Below are positions 1-9,754 of a stretch of DNA of 64,000 nt, one piece after another. The notes beneath the pieces were generated by a model. That model ran no database searches. It saw nothing but the letters and a program-made list of their open reading frames with translations, and was not told where the DNA came from. Numbering within the stretch: the first letter of the stretch is position 1; each line of letters begins with the position of its first letter. This DNA comes from Thermohalobacter berrensis (GTDB lineage: Bacteria > Bacillota > Clostridia > Tissierellales > Thermohalobacteraceae), in assembly GCF_003609645.1 (NCBI RefSeq), contig NZ_MCIB01000004.1, positions 25,536 to 89,535 on the forward strand, in the 5' to 3' direction. Made by a program: the position numbers and the translations under genes.

Positions 1-2174
1 TAATGGAAGCTAAAAGTTTAGGACATAACTATGTAGGAACAGAGCATCTTCTTTTAGCTTTAATAAGAGAAGGAGAAGGTGTTGCAGCAACTATATTAAA
101 GGGAGCAGGAATAAATTTTTCAAAAGCAAGGGAAGAAGTGATTAAAATGCTTAATGAAAATTATGGAATGCAAGGTAAGGGTAAAGGAAGAAGAGATTCA
201 GTAAAAACACCAAATCTAGATAAATTTGGCCGAGACCTAACTAAACTGGCTAATGAAGAAAAACTAGACCCTGTTATTGGAAGGGAAAAAGAAATAGAAA
301 GGGTAATACAAGTTTTAAGTAGAAGAACTAAAAATAATCCATGTCTAATAGGTGAACCAGGTGTAGGTAAGACTGCTATAGCAGAAGGTTTAGCACAACA
401 GATAGTAGAAGGTAAAGTTCCAGAAATACTTAAAGATAAAAGAGTAGTAACTTTAGATCTAGCTTCAATGGTAGCAGGTGCAAAATATAGAGGTGAATTT
501 GAAGATAGATTAAAGAAAGTAATGGAAGAGATAAGAAAGGCAGGAAATGTAATTTTATTCATAGATGAAATGCATACAATTATAGGTGCAGGTGCTGCTG
601 AAGGAGCTATTGATGCTTCTAACATACTTAAGCCAGCACTTGCAAGGGGAGAAATACAAGCAATAGGTGCTACTACATTAGATGAATATAGAAAATATAT
701 AGAAAAGGATTCAGCATTAGAAAGAAGATTCCAGCCTATAATGGTTGAAGAACCAAATATCGAAGATACAATTAAAATATTAGAAGGGCTTAGAGATAAA
801 TATGAAGCACATCATAGAGTAAAAATAACAGATGAAGCTTTAAAAGCAGCAGCTGAATTATCAAATAGATATATAACAGATAGATTTTTACCCGATAAAG
901 CAATAGACTTAATAGATGAGGCTGCTTCTAAAGTTAGACTTAAGGCTATAACAGCCCCTACAGATTTAAAGGAACTTGAAAATAAGTTAGAAGAGTTAGC
1001 TCAGGAAAAGCAAGAGGCCATAAGCACTCAGAACTTTGAAGAAGCTGCTAGAATTAGAGATAAGGAAAAGGAAATAAAAGATGAGTTAGAAAAAAGAAAG
1101 GATGAATGGACTCAACAGAAACATACAGATTCAACTGAGGTTAATTATGAAACTATATCTGAAGTAGTATCATCATGGACTGGAATCCCTGTAAAAAAAT
1201 TGGCTGAAGAAGAGTCTGAGAGACTACTTAAAATGGAGGAAATACTTCATGAAAGGGTTGTTGGTCAAGAACAAGCAGTAAAAGCAGTATCTAGTGCAAT
1301 AAGAAGAGCTAGGGTAGGATTAAAGGATCCCAAAAGACCTATAGGTTCCTTTATATTCCTTGGACCTACTGGGGTAGGAAAAACAGAGCTTACTAAAGCA
1401 TTGGCAGAAGCAATATTTGGTGATGAAGATGCAATGATTAGAATAGATATGTCAGAATATATGGAAAAACATGCAGTATCAAGATTAGTAGGTTCCCCTC
1501 CAGGATATGTAGGACATGAGGAAGGTGGACAATTAACTGAAAAAGTAAGAAGAAAGCCATATTCAGTTATCTTATTTGATGAGATAGAAAAGGCTCATCC
1601 TGATGTGTTTAATATATTATTACAAATATTAGATGATGGAAGATTAACAGATGCAAAGGGAAGATTAGTTGACTTTAAAAATACAGTTGTTATTATGACA
1701 TCTAATGTTGGGGCTAGTACTATAAAGAAACAAAAGACATTAGGCTTTGCTGCAAATGTGGAAGATCAAGAAAAAGATGAGTATGAAAAAATGAAAGAAA
1801 ATATTATGCAAGAATTAAAAAGATCCTTTAGACCAGAATTTATTAATAGAATAGATGAAGTTATTGTATTCCACTCACTTAAAGAAAGGCATATAAAAGA
1901 GATAGTTGATTTAATGGTTAATGATTTAGAAGGTAGACTAAAGAAGCTAAACATAAACATAAAAGTTACGGATAAAGCTAAAGAATATCTAGCGAAGGAA
2001 GGTTATGACCCAACTTACGGGGCTAGACCTCTTAAAAGAACTATAAGAAAGCTTATAGAAGACCAATTATCAGAAGAAATATTAAAGGGTGCAATATCCA
2101 AGGATGATAATATAGTAGTTGATTTTGACGGTGACAAGTTAACATTTAATAAAGAGACATTAAGTTATAAATAG
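1..2174 (+). CDS. clpC: ClpC, AAA+ unfoldase of the ClpCP protease (5' end outside window)
   Basis: HSP100 unfoldase that feeds proteins to ClpP in the cytoplasm. The visible 723 residues start inside the N-terminal Clp_N repeat ([19 protein letters not shown]). Then come AAA+ domain 1 with Walker A GEPGVGKT at residues 117-124 of the visible part and Walker B ILFIDEMH, a UVR-type coiled segment near residues 330-370, and AAA+ domain 2 with Walker A GPTGVGKT, then the D2-small domain. The ATG at position 3 is very probably an internal Met: family members have roughly 25-35 more residues, so the true start lies upstream. The gene ends with a clear terminator. Identification is secure; only the 5' end is missing. 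Confidence 0.95.
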   Translation, partial: MEAKSLGHNYVGTEHLLLALIREGEGVAATILKGAGINFSKAREEVIKMLNENYGMQGKGKGRRDSVKTPNLDKFGRDLTKLANEEKLDPVIGREKEIERVIQVLSRRTKNNPCLIGEPGVGKTAIAEGLAQQIVEGKVPEILKDKRVVTLDLASMVAGAKYRGEFEDRLKKVMEEIRKAGNVILFIDEMHTIIGAGAAEGAIDASNILKPALARGEIQAIGATTLDEYRKYIEKDSALERRFQPIMVEEPNIEDTIKILEGLRDKYEAHHRVKITDEALKAAAELSNRYITDRFLPDKAIDLIDEAASKVRLKAITAPTDLKELENKLEELAQEKQEAISTQNFEEAARIRDKEKEIKDELEKRKDEWTQQKHTDSTEVNYETISEVVSSWTGIPVKKLAEEESERLLKMEEILHERVVGQEQAVKAVSSAIRRARVGLKDPKRPIGSFIFLGPTGVGKTELTKALAEAIFGDEDAMIRIDMSEYMEKHAVSRLVGSPPGYVGHEEGGQLTEKVRRKPYSVILFDEIEKAHPDVFNILLQILDDGRLTDAKGRLVDFKNTVVIMTSNVGASTIKKQKTLGFAANVEDQEKDEYEKMKENIMQELKRSFRPEFINRIDEVIVFHSLKERHIKEIVDLMVNDLEGRLKKLNINIKVTDKAKEYLAKEGYDPTYGARPLKRTIRKLIEDQLSEEILKGAISKDDNIVVDFDGDKLTFNKETLSYK

Positions 2175-2181
2175 AATTTAT

Positions 2182-2222
2182 AAAAAAGTAGTGGGAAGGA
2201 CAGATTTCTCACTACTTTTTTA
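2182..2222 (+). terminator. Rho-independent terminator after clpC
   Basis: An A-rich arm ending in AGTAGTGGGAA pairs, with one G-U, to TTTCTCACTACT followed by a T run. It lies 8 bases after the clpC stop. The 190 bases from here to radA are AT-rich and show nothing else I can support. Confidence 0.8.
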
Positions 2223-2415
2223 CTTTTCAAAACATAAAGGTAACAATATCTATAAATAGTAAAAACATACTATATCACCTCTAATGTATAATATGTTAAT
2301 ACTAATATTTAAGCTAATGATTTTGGTTATTAATTGAAATAATCTATATGATAGACTATAATTATTTACATAATAGTAAATACTTAAAAATATAAGATAT
2401 TTAGGAGGATTTTTG

Positions 2416-3777
2416 TTGGCTAAGATTAAAACTAGGTTTATTTGTCAAGAATGTGGATATGAGACCCCTAAATGGATGGGAAAATGTCCATCATGTGACC
2501 AGTGGAATACTTTTGTTGAAGAAGTCTATGAAAAGAATAAAAAGATAGCAAAATCTAGATTAGAAGGAAAAGAAGCTAAAAAATTAGTAGACATAGAGAC
2601 TAATGAGGAAGAAAGAATATCTACTTATATAGGTGAGTTAGATAGAGTACTTGGTGGTGGAATAGTAAAAGGTTCACTTATATTAGTTGGTGGAGACCCT
2701 GGTATAGGAAAGTCTACATTATTAATTCAAGTAGCTAACTACATTGCTAAGAATAAATTGAAAGTTTTATACGTTTCGGGAGAAGAATCTGCAAAACAGA
2801 TAAAAATAAGAGCAAGTAGACTTGGTATTGAATCAGATGATCTTTATATTCTTGCTGAGACTAATGGGCAAATTATTAAAAATACAGTGGATAAGCTTAA
2901 ACCAGATATTTTAATAGTTGATTCTATTCAAACAGTATATATTCCGGAGATTACTTCGGCTCCAGGTAGTGTTAGTCAAGTCAGAGAAATTACTTCTACC
3001 CTTATGAGAATGGCAAAAGAAAATGAAATGGCTACTTTTATTGTAGGACATGTTACTAAACAAGGTTCAATTGCTGGCCCAAGGGTTTTAGAACATATGG
3101 TTGATACTGTTTTATATTTTGAAGGTGAAAGACATCATACTTATAGAATATTAAGATCAGTAAAAAATAGGTTTGGTTCTACTAATGAAATAGGTATATT
3201 TGAAATGAGAGATAAAGGGCTTATTGAAGTTAAGAATCCATCAGAAATGCTCCTCTCAGGAAGACCTACCAATACTTCAGGGACAGTAGTGGTACCCAGT
3301 ATAGAAGGTACACGACCTGTATTAATAGAAATTCAAGCCCTTGTAAGCTATACTGCCTTTGGAATGCCAAGAAGAGTTGCAACAGGTTTAGATTATAATA
3401 GATTAACACTAATGATGGCAGTTTTAGAGAAAAAAGTAGGAATGCAGCTTGCCAACTTTGATGCTTATGTTAATGTTACAGGGGGAATACAGATAAAGGA
3501 ACCTGCAACAGATTTGGGGATTGTATGTGCTATAGCATCTAGCCTAAAGGATATACCCATTGACCCTGATACTGTAGTAATGGGGGAAGTAGGCCTAGCG
3601 GGCGAATTAAGAACAATTAATCATATAGATAAAAGGATAAATGAAGCAGCTAAACTTGGTTTTAAAACAGCATTAGTTCCTAAATCAAATCTTAAAGGTA
3701 TGGAATATAATAAGAGTATTAAGGTTGTTGGAGTTACCAATATTAGAGATGCTTTAGATTTAGTTTTAGGAGGGTAG
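2416..3777 (+). CDS. radA: RadA/Sms DNA repair ATPase
   Basis: Branch-migration ATPase acting with RecA in recombinational repair. The 453-residue protein has a C4 zinc finger (Cys10, 13, 24, 27), a RecA-like core with Walker A GGDPGIGKST at about 92-101, the RadA-specific KNRFG motif near 250, and a C-terminal Lon-protease-like domain. I chose the TTG at 2416, giving (M)AKIKTRF. It lies 7 bases from the AGGAGG at 2403-2408, whereas the TTG at 2413 would be only 4 bases away. disA follows 7 bases later, so the two are probably co-transcribed, as in many Firmicutes. Confidence 0.95.
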   Translation: MAKIKTRFICQECGYETPKWMGKCPSCDQWNTFVEEVYEKNKKIAKSRLEGKEAKKLVDIETNEEERISTYIGELDRVLGGGIVKGSLILVGGDPGIGKSTLLIQVANYIAKNKLKVLYVSGEESAKQIKIRASRLGIESDDLYILAETNGQIIKNTVDKLKPDILIVDSIQTVYIPEITSAPGSVSQVREITSTLMRMAKENEMATFIVGHVTKQGSIAGPRVLEHMVDTVLYFEGERHHTYRILRSVKNRFGSTNEIGIFEMRDKGLIEVKNPSEMLLSGRPTNTSGTVVVPSIEGTRPVLIEIQALVSYTAFGMPRRVATGLDYNRLTLMMAVLEKKVGMQLANFDAYVNVTGGIQIKEPATDLGIVCAIASSLKDIPIDPDTVVMGEVGLAGELRTINHIDKRINEAAKLGFKTALVPKSNLKGMEYNKSIKVVGVTNIRDALDLVLGG

Positions 3778-3784
3778 TAACTAA

Positions 3785-4861
3785 ATGAGAATAGAAGACA
3801 TTAAAAGTGATAATATATATGAGTCTTTAAAAATGTTAGCACCTGGAACACCACTAAGGGAAGGATTAGAAAATATTGTAAGAGCAAAAACAGGAGCTTT
3901 AATAGTTGTAGGGGATAGTGAGGAGGTGCTAAAGATTGTAGATGGAGGTTTTGAAATTAATAGCGATTTTACTCCAGCTCAATTATATGAATTAGCTAAG
4001 ATGGATGGTGCTATAATATTAACTCAAGATATTAAAAGGATATTATATGCAAATGCACAGCTTATGCCAGATCCATACATTGCTTCAAAGGAAACAGGTA
4101 TACGACATAGGACTGCTGAAAGGGTTGCTAAACAAACTGGTCAGCTAGTTATTTCTATTTCACAAAGAAGAAATATAATAACCTTGTATAAGGGATATTC
4201 CAAGTATGTATTAAAAGATGTAAGTGAAATACTAACTAAAGCCAACCAAGCTATACAAACCCTTGAAAAGTATAAAGCAGTATTAGACCAAAGTATGACT
4301 AACTTAAGTGCATTAGAATTTGAAGATTTGGTAACAGTCTATGATTTTGCTACAGTATTACAGAGAACAGAAATGGTTTCTAGAATAGTAAATGAAATAG
4401 AAAAGTATATATTAGAGCTTGGTAATGAAGGAAGGCTAATTGAGATGCAGCTTGAAGAACTAGCAGGAGATGTTGAAGAAGATGGCTTAAATATTATTAA
4501 GGATTATAATAAAGTTGAGGATAAAGACAATGAGGAAATAAGGGAAGAGATTAAGAATCTATCATCAGAAGATCTTTTAGATTTAACTAATATTGCTAAA
4601 ATGTTGGGTTATGATGATGGGATTAATTCATTAGATATTAATGTTTCTCCAAAGGGATATAGGATATTAAGTAAAATCCCAAGACTACCCTCTAACGTAT
4701 TAGAAAATGTTATTCAAATGTTTCCATCATTTCAGGATATCCTTAGAGCATCAATATCTGATTTAGATGCTGTAGAGGGAATAGGTGAGATAAGGGCTAG
4801 GGCAATAAAAGAAGGTTTAAGAAGAGTACAAGAGCAATCGCTATTAGATAGACATGTGTGA
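3785..4861 (+). CDS. disA: DisA diadenylate cyclase, DNA integrity scanning protein
   Basis: Makes c-di-AMP from two ATP and scans DNA for branched structures. The 358 residues contain the N-terminal DAC domain with both signature motifs, DGA at residues 74-76 and RHR at 107-109 ([11 protein letters not shown]). A helical spine follows, then a C-terminal helix-hairpin-helix domain ([16 protein letters not shown]) for DNA binding. Length matches the family. The SD (AGGAGGG) lies inside the end of radA. A GC-rich terminator follows. Confidence 0.96.
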   Translation: MRIEDIKSDNIYESLKMLAPGTPLREGLENIVRAKTGALIVVGDSEEVLKIVDGGFEINSDFTPAQLYELAKMDGAIILTQDIKRILYANAQLMPDPYIASKETGIRHRTAERVAKQTGQLVISISQRRNIITLYKGYSKYVLKDVSEILTKANQAIQTLEKYKAVLDQSMTNLSALEFEDLVTVYDFATVLQRTEMVSRIVNEIEKYILELGNEGRLIEMQLEELAGDVEEDGLNIIKDYNKVEDKDNEEIREEIKNLSSEDLLDLTNIAKMLGYDDGINSLDINVSPKGYRILSKIPRLPSNVLENVIQMFPSFQDILRASISDLDAVEGIGEIRARAIKEGLRRVQEQSLLDRHV

Positions 4862-4872
4862 TTTACAAACAA

Positions 4873-4900
4873 TAAAGCGGCCTAATGGCCGCTTATTTTT
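4873..4900 (+). terminator. Terminator after disA
   Basis: 8-bp perfect stem AAGCGGCC / GGCCGCTT with a TAAT loop, followed by ATTTTT. It ends the radA-disA unit. Confidence 0.85.
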
Positions 4901-4985
4901 GACATGTATTAAAAATATAATAATTTCAAAATTTTATATCTACTCATAATTACCTACTAACATTAACCACTAATCACTACCTAAC

Positions 4986-5378
4986 CTACAACATACTATA
5001 AATACCTAGTGCTTTTAATTCTTTATATTTTTTAATAATTGAATCATATATATTTAGATCAAGTGTAGTAGATAAAGCTGCAATATAGAATAAGTGGTCA
5101 CCAAGTTCCTCTTCAATTTTTTCTTTGCAATTATCACAAAGCGTTCCCTCTACGTGTGTTTTTAAGTTTTTCTTTATTTCTTCAATACTTTCTTTAGTGT
5201 AATCTTGTTTTTCACCATTAATTTTTATACAACCACAGGCAGTAACAGATTTGGTTAATGCCCTATTAATTTTAGCATTTGATTCTTCTAGTTTTGCCAT
5301 GATATCTAGGATGCTTTTATGTCGTATTAACACATCAGAAACAGTATTTTCAAAATCATCCCACAACAAATCTTTCAT
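4986..5378 (-). CDS. Conserved clostridial small protein with MazG-like C-terminus
   Basis: 130-residue soluble protein read leftward. The start is set by an excellent SD (GAGGTGATC) 3 bases before ATG. The middle has a CGC motif and a CDNC pair, so it may bind a metal. The C-terminal stretch EELGDHLFYIAALSTTLDL resembles the helix of MazG-type nucleotide pyrophosphohydrolases, but the full EExxE...ExxD catalytic set is not evident. I recall homologues beside disA/carD in Clostridia, often labelled DUF1573, but I am not sure of that label. Function unknown. It converges on disA and diverges from carD. Confidence 0.7.
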   Translation of the reverse strand: MKDLLWDDFENTVSDVLIRHKSILDIMAKLEESNAKINRALTKSVTACGCIKINGEKQDYTKESIEEIKKNLKTHVEGTLCDNCKEKIEEELGDHLFYIAALSTTLDLNIYDSIIKKYKELKALGIYSML

Positions 5379-5461
5379 CTGATCACCTCAGTTAGTTTAG
5401 TCTCTTTATTTAATTATACTTTTTTATAAAAGAATTTGTCAATTAGGAAATAAGTCTTATG

Positions 5462-5527
5462 TTGACAAGTTAAAAAGGGTGTGATAAAATAAAATAATTT
5501 GACAATTTCCCGAGTATAATGTATACT
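5462..5527 (+). promoter_or_regulatory. Tandem sigma-A promoters for carD
   Basis: Two near-consensus promoters lie 37 bases apart. The first is TTGACA (5462-5467), 17 bases, TAAAAT (5485-5490). The second is TTGACA (5499-5504), 17 bases, TATACT (5522-5527). They point at carD and leave a 5' UTR of about 30-70 bases. Confidence 0.7.
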
Positions 5528-5566
5528 ATTATTAGAAGCTTATGTCTATTTTGGGAGGGTATGTAT

Positions 5567-6043
5567 ATGTTTAATATTGGAGATAAAATTGTTTATCCCA
5601 TGCACGGTGCAGGTGTCATTGAATCTATTGAAGAAAAAGAGATTTTAGGAAAAAAGAGAAAGTATTATGTAATGAAGATGCCTATAGGAGAAATGAAAGT
5701 TATGATCCCAGTAGATAATATAGAAGATATAGGAATAAGAGAGGTTATAACACAAGAAGAAGTAGAACAAGTTCTAGCAGTTTTAGGAGATAATAAAAGT
5801 AAAATGCCTAAAAATTGGAATAGAAGATATAGAGCAAATATGGATAAAATAAAGAGTGGAGATATATATGAAATAGCAAGTGTTGTTCGTAATTTAATGA
5901 TTAGAGATAAGGAAAAAGGATTGTCAACAGGTGAAAGGAAGATGTTAAGTAGTGCTAAACAAATTTTAATAAGCGAAATTGTTCTAGCAAAAGGCATACA
6001 AGAGAGAGAGGCTGAAAATTTAATTGAAACTGTAGTGAATTAA
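5567..6043 (+). CDS. carD: CarD-family RNA polymerase-binding transcription regulator
   Basis: CarD/CdnL-type global regulator: an N-terminal Tudor-like RNAP-interacting domain (GDKIVYPMHGAGVIESIE) followed by an all-helical C-terminal domain. It stabilises open complexes at rRNA and other promoters. I chose the ATG at 5567 (MFNIGDKIVYP, 158 residues), 7 bases after GGGAGGG (5553-5559). The ATG at 5561 is too close, and the far-upstream ATG overlaps the promoter. The usual family length of about 160 supports this. It stands between a reverse gene and yacL with its own tandem promoters. Confidence 0.93.
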   Translation: MFNIGDKIVYPMHGAGVIESIEEKEILGKKRKYYVMKMPIGEMKVMIPVDNIEDIGIREVITQEEVEQVLAVLGDNKSKMPKNWNRRYRANMDKIKSGDIYEIASVVRNLMIRDKEKGLSTGERKMLSSAKQILISEIVLAKGIQEREAENLIETVVN

Positions 6044-6070
6044 GCGTCTTATATGGCGCTTTGTTTTTGT
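6042..6070 (+). terminator. Weak terminator after carD
   Basis: AAGCG / CGCTT stem with a 10-base loop, then TTGTTTTTG. It begins at the carD stop codon. The short stem makes this a modest call. Confidence 0.45.
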
Positions 6071-6194
6071 TTGTGAACATATAGACATACATTATAGTAA
6101 AAATTTATCATGATTAAGTATTAAGAAATGTGGTAAATTAGTTATATAATAATAAATTATTGGAAATAAATAAAGTATAGGAGGTGATAAAGAA

Positions 6195-7289
6195 ATGGTT
6201 AATAAAATCTTAAGGGGAGCAGTATCTTTAGTAGGAGTTTTATTAGGGTATGGGATAGTAGCTTTGGCTAACTCTATTGAATACTTAAATTTTTTAAAAG
6301 AGTTTGGGTTTTATCCATATGTAATTTTTAGTTTAATTGGTGGAATTATATTTTTTATTATTTCACCCAGTATTATTAAAGTTGGAAAGAGACTTGCGGA
6401 TTCTGTAGAAGGTGAATTACAAAAAGTACCAGCCTTTGATATGATTTTAGGTTCAGTTGGATTAATTATTGGACTTGTAATTGCATACTTAATAAGTCAA
6501 CCATTTTTAAATTTAGAGATTCCGTACCTAGGAGTTATCATATCTATTATACTTTATTCACTTTTAGGATATCTAGGTGCAATAGTTCCTACTAAAAAAA
6601 GAGAAGACTTTTTATCAATTGTTAGCTTCTTTAAAAGGGGTACAAGTAAAGAAAAAAATTTAAAAACTAGCTCAAAGGTACAGCCTAAAGTTCTAGATAC
6701 TAGTGTAATTATTGATGGAAGAATAGCAGATATTTGTAAAACAGGATTTGTTGAAGGCCCACTTGTTATACCAGAGTTTGTATTAGAAGAGCTTCAGCAT
6801 ATAGCTGATTCTTCTGATGCTTTAAAAAGAAACAGAGGAAGAAGGGGTCTAGATATATTAAACAAAATTCAAAAAGAAATAGATATTGAAGTTATTATTT
6901 ATGATAAAGATTTTGAAGATATAAATGAAGTAGATAGTAAACTTTTAAAACTAGCTCAATTGCTTAAAGGTAAAGTTGTAACTAATGATTTTAACTTAAA
7001 TAAAGTAGCTGAATTTCATGGTGTAGAAGTGTTAAATATAAATGAGTTAGCCAATGCACTAAAGCCAGTAGTATTACCAGGAGAAGAGATGGTAGTTAGA
7101 GTAATTAAAGATGGAAAGGAATCTGGCCAAGGAGTTGCTTACTTAGATGATGGCACAATGATAGTTGTTGATGGTGGTAAAAAGTATATTGGAGATACTA
7201 TATCAGTAATGGTTACCAGTGTACTTCAAACTGCTGCTGGTAGGATGATATTTGCAAAGCCCAAATCAATAGCTGATAAAGCAGTATGA
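6195..7289 (+). CDS. yacL: YacL-type membrane-anchored PIN/TRAM nuclease-like protein
   Basis: 364 residues with about four N-terminal membrane helices (roughly residues 8-25, 40-60, 82-102, 110-132). A PIN domain starting at VLDTSVIIDGRIADI follows (acidic Asp168 and Asp174), then a C-terminal TRAM domain (about 290-350). It is the homologue of Bacillus YacL, a predicted membrane-tethered RNase or RNA-binding protein; its substrate is not known to me. ATG 6195 follows GGAGGTGAT. A terminator separates it from ispD. Confidence 0.9.
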   Translation: MVNKILRGAVSLVGVLLGYGIVALANSIEYLNFLKEFGFYPYVIFSLIGGIIFFIISPSIIKVGKRLADSVEGELQKVPAFDMILGSVGLIIGLVIAYLISQPFLNLEIPYLGVIISIILYSLLGYLGAIVPTKKREDFLSIVSFFKRGTSKEKNLKTSSKVQPKVLDTSVIIDGRIADICKTGFVEGPLVIPEFVLEELQHIADSSDALKRNRGRRGLDILNKIQKEIDIEVIIYDKDFEDINEVDSKLLKLAQLLKGKVVTNDFNLNKVAEFHGVEVLNINELANALKPVVLPGEEMVVRVIKDGKESGQGVAYLDDGTMIVVDGGKKYIGDTISVMVTSVLQTAAGRMIFAKPKSIADKAV

Positions 7290-7292
7290 GGC

Positions 7293-7320
7293 TAAAACCC
7301 GGCGAAAGCCGGGTTTTATT
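7293..7320 (+). terminator. Terminator after yacL
   Basis: 11-bp perfect stem TAAAACCCGGC / GCCGGGTTTTA closed by a GAAA tetraloop, ending in a T-rich arm. Confidence 0.85.
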
Positions 7321-7362
7321 AATTTTAGAAAATTATGCTATAATTAACTAGAGGTGATAGAT

Positions 7363-8067
7363 ATGTATAAAAATAAATATGTATCAGTAGTAATACCAGC
7401 TGCAGGATTAGGAAAAAGGATGAAAAGTAAAATAAACAAGCAATTTATTAAAATAAAAAATAAGCCAATATTAGCCTATACTATAGAAAAATTTGAGGAA
7501 TGTAAATATGTAGATGAAATAGTTGTTGTAACAAGAAAAGAGGAAATGGAATTTTGTAAAGTAGAAGTTATTGAAAAATATGGCTTTAAAAAGGTTAAAG
7601 GAATTGTAGAGGGAGGAAAAGAAAGACAGGACTCTGTTTATAATGGATTACTTGCGGTTAGTGAAAATTGTGATATTGTTTTAATCCATGATGGAGCAAG
7701 ACCATTTGTAAGTATAAAAAATATAGTTGATGGTATTAAAGGAGTATTAGAATATAAAGCTTGTGTTATTGGAGTTCCAGTTAAAGATACTATAAAAAAA
7801 GTTAATGACCAATTAGATGTAGTAGATACCCCTAAAAGAAGTGAATTATGGGCTGTACAGACTCCCCAATGTTTTGACTATAATTTAATCTTAAAGGCTT
7901 ATAGAAGACTTGAGAATGAACAAATTCACGTTACAGATGACAGTAATTTAGTTGAGCTATTAGGACATAAGGTTAAAATGATAAAGGGAAGTTATGACAA
8001 TATCAAGGTAACTACACCAGAAGATTTGAAAATAGGAGAGGTGATTCTAGAGAGTAACCAAAAATAG
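7363..8067 (+). CDS. ispD: 2-C-methyl-D-erythritol 4-phosphate cytidylyltransferase
   Basis: Third step of the MEP isoprenoid pathway: CTP + MEP to CDP-ME. The 234-residue protein carries the cytidylyltransferase P-loop IPAAGLGKRM at residues 11-20, the LIHDGARPF motif and the C-terminal VTTPEDL signature. I chose the ATG at 7363 (MYKNKYVSVVIPA), 5 bases after GAGGTGA; the in-frame GTG at 7354 lies inside that SD. ispF follows within 25 bases, forming the common ispD-ispF pair. Confidence 0.95.
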   Translation: MYKNKYVSVVIPAAGLGKRMKSKINKQFIKIKNKPILAYTIEKFEECKYVDEIVVVTRKEEMEFCKVEVIEKYGFKKVKGIVEGGKERQDSVYNGLLAVSENCDIVLIHDGARPFVSIKNIVDGIKGVLEYKACVIGVPVKDTIKKVNDQLDVVDTPKRSELWAVQTPQCFDYNLILKAYRRLENEQIHVTDDSNLVELLGHKVKMIKGSYDNIKVTTPEDLKIGEVILESNQK

Positions 8068-8091
8068 AGTGTAATAAGAGGAGGAAAAGAC

Positions 8092-8565
8092 ATGAGAGTT
8101 GGTATAGGATATGATGTACATAGATTAGTAGAGGGAAGAAAGTTAATTTTGGGCGGGGTTGAGATTAAACATAATAAAGGATTATTAGGACATTCAGATG
8201 CTGATGTTCTTATCCATGCAATAATGGATAGTATATTAGGGGCTCTAGGACTAGGTGATATAGGGAAGCACTTTCCTGATACTGACCTAAAATATAAGGG
8301 TATATCTAGTCTATTATTATTAAAGGAAGTATATAAACTATTAGAAGAAAAAGGCTATAGGATAAATAATATAGATTGTGTTATAGTAGCCCAAAGGCCC
8401 AAATTAGCTGATTATATTGACAAGATGAAAGAAAATATAGCAGATGTACTTAATACATCGAAGGAGAATATAAACATAAAAGCTACGACAACAGAGAAGT
8501 TAGGATTTGAAGGAAGGGAAGAGGGTATATCAGCTCAGGCAGTATGTACTTTATGTAATAAGTAG
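8092..8565 (+). CDS. ispF: 2-C-methyl-D-erythritol 2,4-cyclodiphosphate synthase
   Basis: Cyclises CDP-ME 2-phosphate to MEcPP in the MEP pathway. The 157 residues are standard length. The N-terminal GYDVHRL motif supplies metal ligands Asp and His, [13 protein letters not shown] follows, and [11 protein letters not shown] gives the active-site loop; the C-terminal [11 protein letters not shown] motif is intact. SD AGAGGAGG precedes ATG. This is the last gene of the left housekeeping block. Confidence 0.96.
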   Translation: MRVGIGYDVHRLVEGRKLILGGVEIKHNKGLLGHSDADVLIHAIMDSILGALGLGDIGKHFPDTDLKYKGISSLLLLKEVYKLLEEKGYRINNIDCVIVAQRPKLADYIDKMKENIADVLNTSKENINIKATTTEKLGFEGREEGISAQAVCTLCNK

Positions 8566-8635
8566 TAATTCGAGAAAAAAGTGAGAATAACTACTAAAAA
8601 ACCCCTTTAGATAATATTAGAATAAACTGAATTGT

Positions 8636-8664
8636 TTGAAAAAAATGTAAAAATATGGTATAGT
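8636..8664 (+). promoter_or_regulatory. Sigma-A promoter for the 8707 gene
   Basis: TTGAAA (8636-8641), 17 bases, TATAGT (8659-8664). The predicted transcript start is near 8671, leaving a short UTR. Confidence 0.6.
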
Positions 8665-8706
8665 TAAATTACTAACTTATGCTATAAAGGGGGATTTTTT
8701 TTAAAA

Positions 8707-9093
8707 ATGGGAAAAATAAAATTTAAGTATCCTATGATGTTGTTTGCTAAGTGTGAGTGTAGCAAACAAGTACCTATTGAAGAAATGGAAGTAGAGGAAA
8801 AATCAGATGATAAAGCTAAATTAAGATACAAGGTGAAATGTTCATTATGTGGAAAGAATATTGATAAGACCTTAAATTTAACAGAAGATGAAAAAGAGTT
8901 TACTGATTTAATGAATGTATTTAAAGTAATTCCTTCTATTAAAGATGAATTAGCTATTATTAAGTTAGATACTGTAAAGGGAAGAATGAAAGATAAAGAA
9001 ATATTTCTATATGGCGACTATTCCCATTTAAGATTCTGGGATAATGTTGTTCAAAAAGATCTTATTAAAATTCCTTACGAGAGAAAAGAATAA
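8707..9093 (+). CDS. Unknown small protein with paired cysteine motifs
   Basis: 128-residue soluble protein that I do not recognise. It has CEC near residue 17 and CSLC near residue 50, so a zinc ribbon or metal site is likely. The rest is charged and mixed alpha/beta. The ATG is unusually far from its SD (AAGGGGGA ends at 8694, 12 bases upstream), with a T run between, and I see no better in-frame start. It has its own promoter and a downstream hairpin, so it is monocistronic. First gene after the ispF boundary. Confidence 0.6.
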   Translation: MGKIKFKYPMMLFAKCECSKQVPIEEMEVEEKSDDKAKLRYKVKCSLCGKNIDKTLNLTEDEKEFTDLMNVFKVIPSIKDELAIIKLDTVKGRMKDKEIFLYGDYSHLRFWDNVVQKDLIKIPYERKE

Positions 9094-9114
9094 GAATAAA
9101 GTTAAAATTTAATA

Positions 9115-9150
9115 AATACTGAGGGACTAACTATAATGTCCCTCAGTATT
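9115..9150 (+). terminator. Hairpin after the 8707 gene, possibly bidirectional
   Basis: 12-bp perfect stem AATACTGAGGGA / TCCCTCAGTATT. The T run on the + strand is poor, but AT-rich sequence flanks both sides. It lies between convergent genes and may serve both. Confidence 0.55.
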
Positions 9151-9185
9151 AGTTTACAACAGTCAAAGGGAATAAGGCCACTTTT

Positions 9186-9716
9186 CTAAAAATATCCCAT
9201 CATTTGTAATAAATCCTTTATCCTTTCTAACTGAGGCTTAAACTCTGTAGTAAATAAATGTGAACATTTTTTTATATTTTTTTGTCCCATCAATAATTTT
9301 GAAGCAAAAGCCATACAGGTTGATTCGCCACATCTTTTACAGTTGATTTTAGGTAAGTGATTATATAATTCTATTGCTGTAGGTTTAGTACGCATTTCAT
9401 ACAAGGGTTGTATATTATCTTTGTTATTGTATGTGTTATTAATTAAATCCTTTACCATATCAATTATCTCATATGCATCCGTCTCGTTAATTGCCTTTGA
9501 TACTGCAATTGAATCTTTATATAAAGTAATAATTCTAAACTCCTTCGTAAATGTTAAAGAAGGTATATTTTTATTAAATATGGCGTTTTTTATAACTCTA
9601 TTAATATATGGCAGAACTTCGCCTATGTCAGTAGAAAGCTTACCTTTAAATCTTATTTTTTTGCTATCTGCTATACATGATTGCATATATGTTATGAATA
9701 TCTCATCAAGATACAT
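9186..9716 (-). CDS. Stand-alone Fe-S domain protein (CX2CX4CX16C), AcsC N-terminus-like
   Basis: 176 residues read leftward. The C-terminal third holds Cys126, 129, 134 and 151 in the spacing CX2CX4CX16C. This is exactly the spacing at the N-terminus of the AcsC corrinoid protein encoded at 23522-24898 (Cys17, 20, 25, 42), i.e. the 4Fe-4S domain of the PF04060 type. The N-terminal 110 residues are not recognisable to me. The start has GGGGTGAT upstream of ATG. It lies downstream of the NifS-like gene on the same strand (38-base gap), so cluster assembly or electron transfer is a reasonable guess. Exact role unknown. Confidence 0.7.
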   Translation of the reverse strand: MYLDEIFITYMQSCIADSKKIRFKGKLSTDIGEVLPYINRVIKNAIFNKNIPSLTFTKEFRIITLYKDSIAVSKAINETDAYEIIDMVKDLINNTYNNKDNIQPLYEMRTKPTAIELYNHLPKINCKRCGESTCMAFASKLLMGQKNIKKCSHLFTTEFKPQLERIKDLLQMMGYF

Positions 9717-9754
9717 TAAATCACCCCAGGAGATTCTCTTAGTTATTGATAAAA

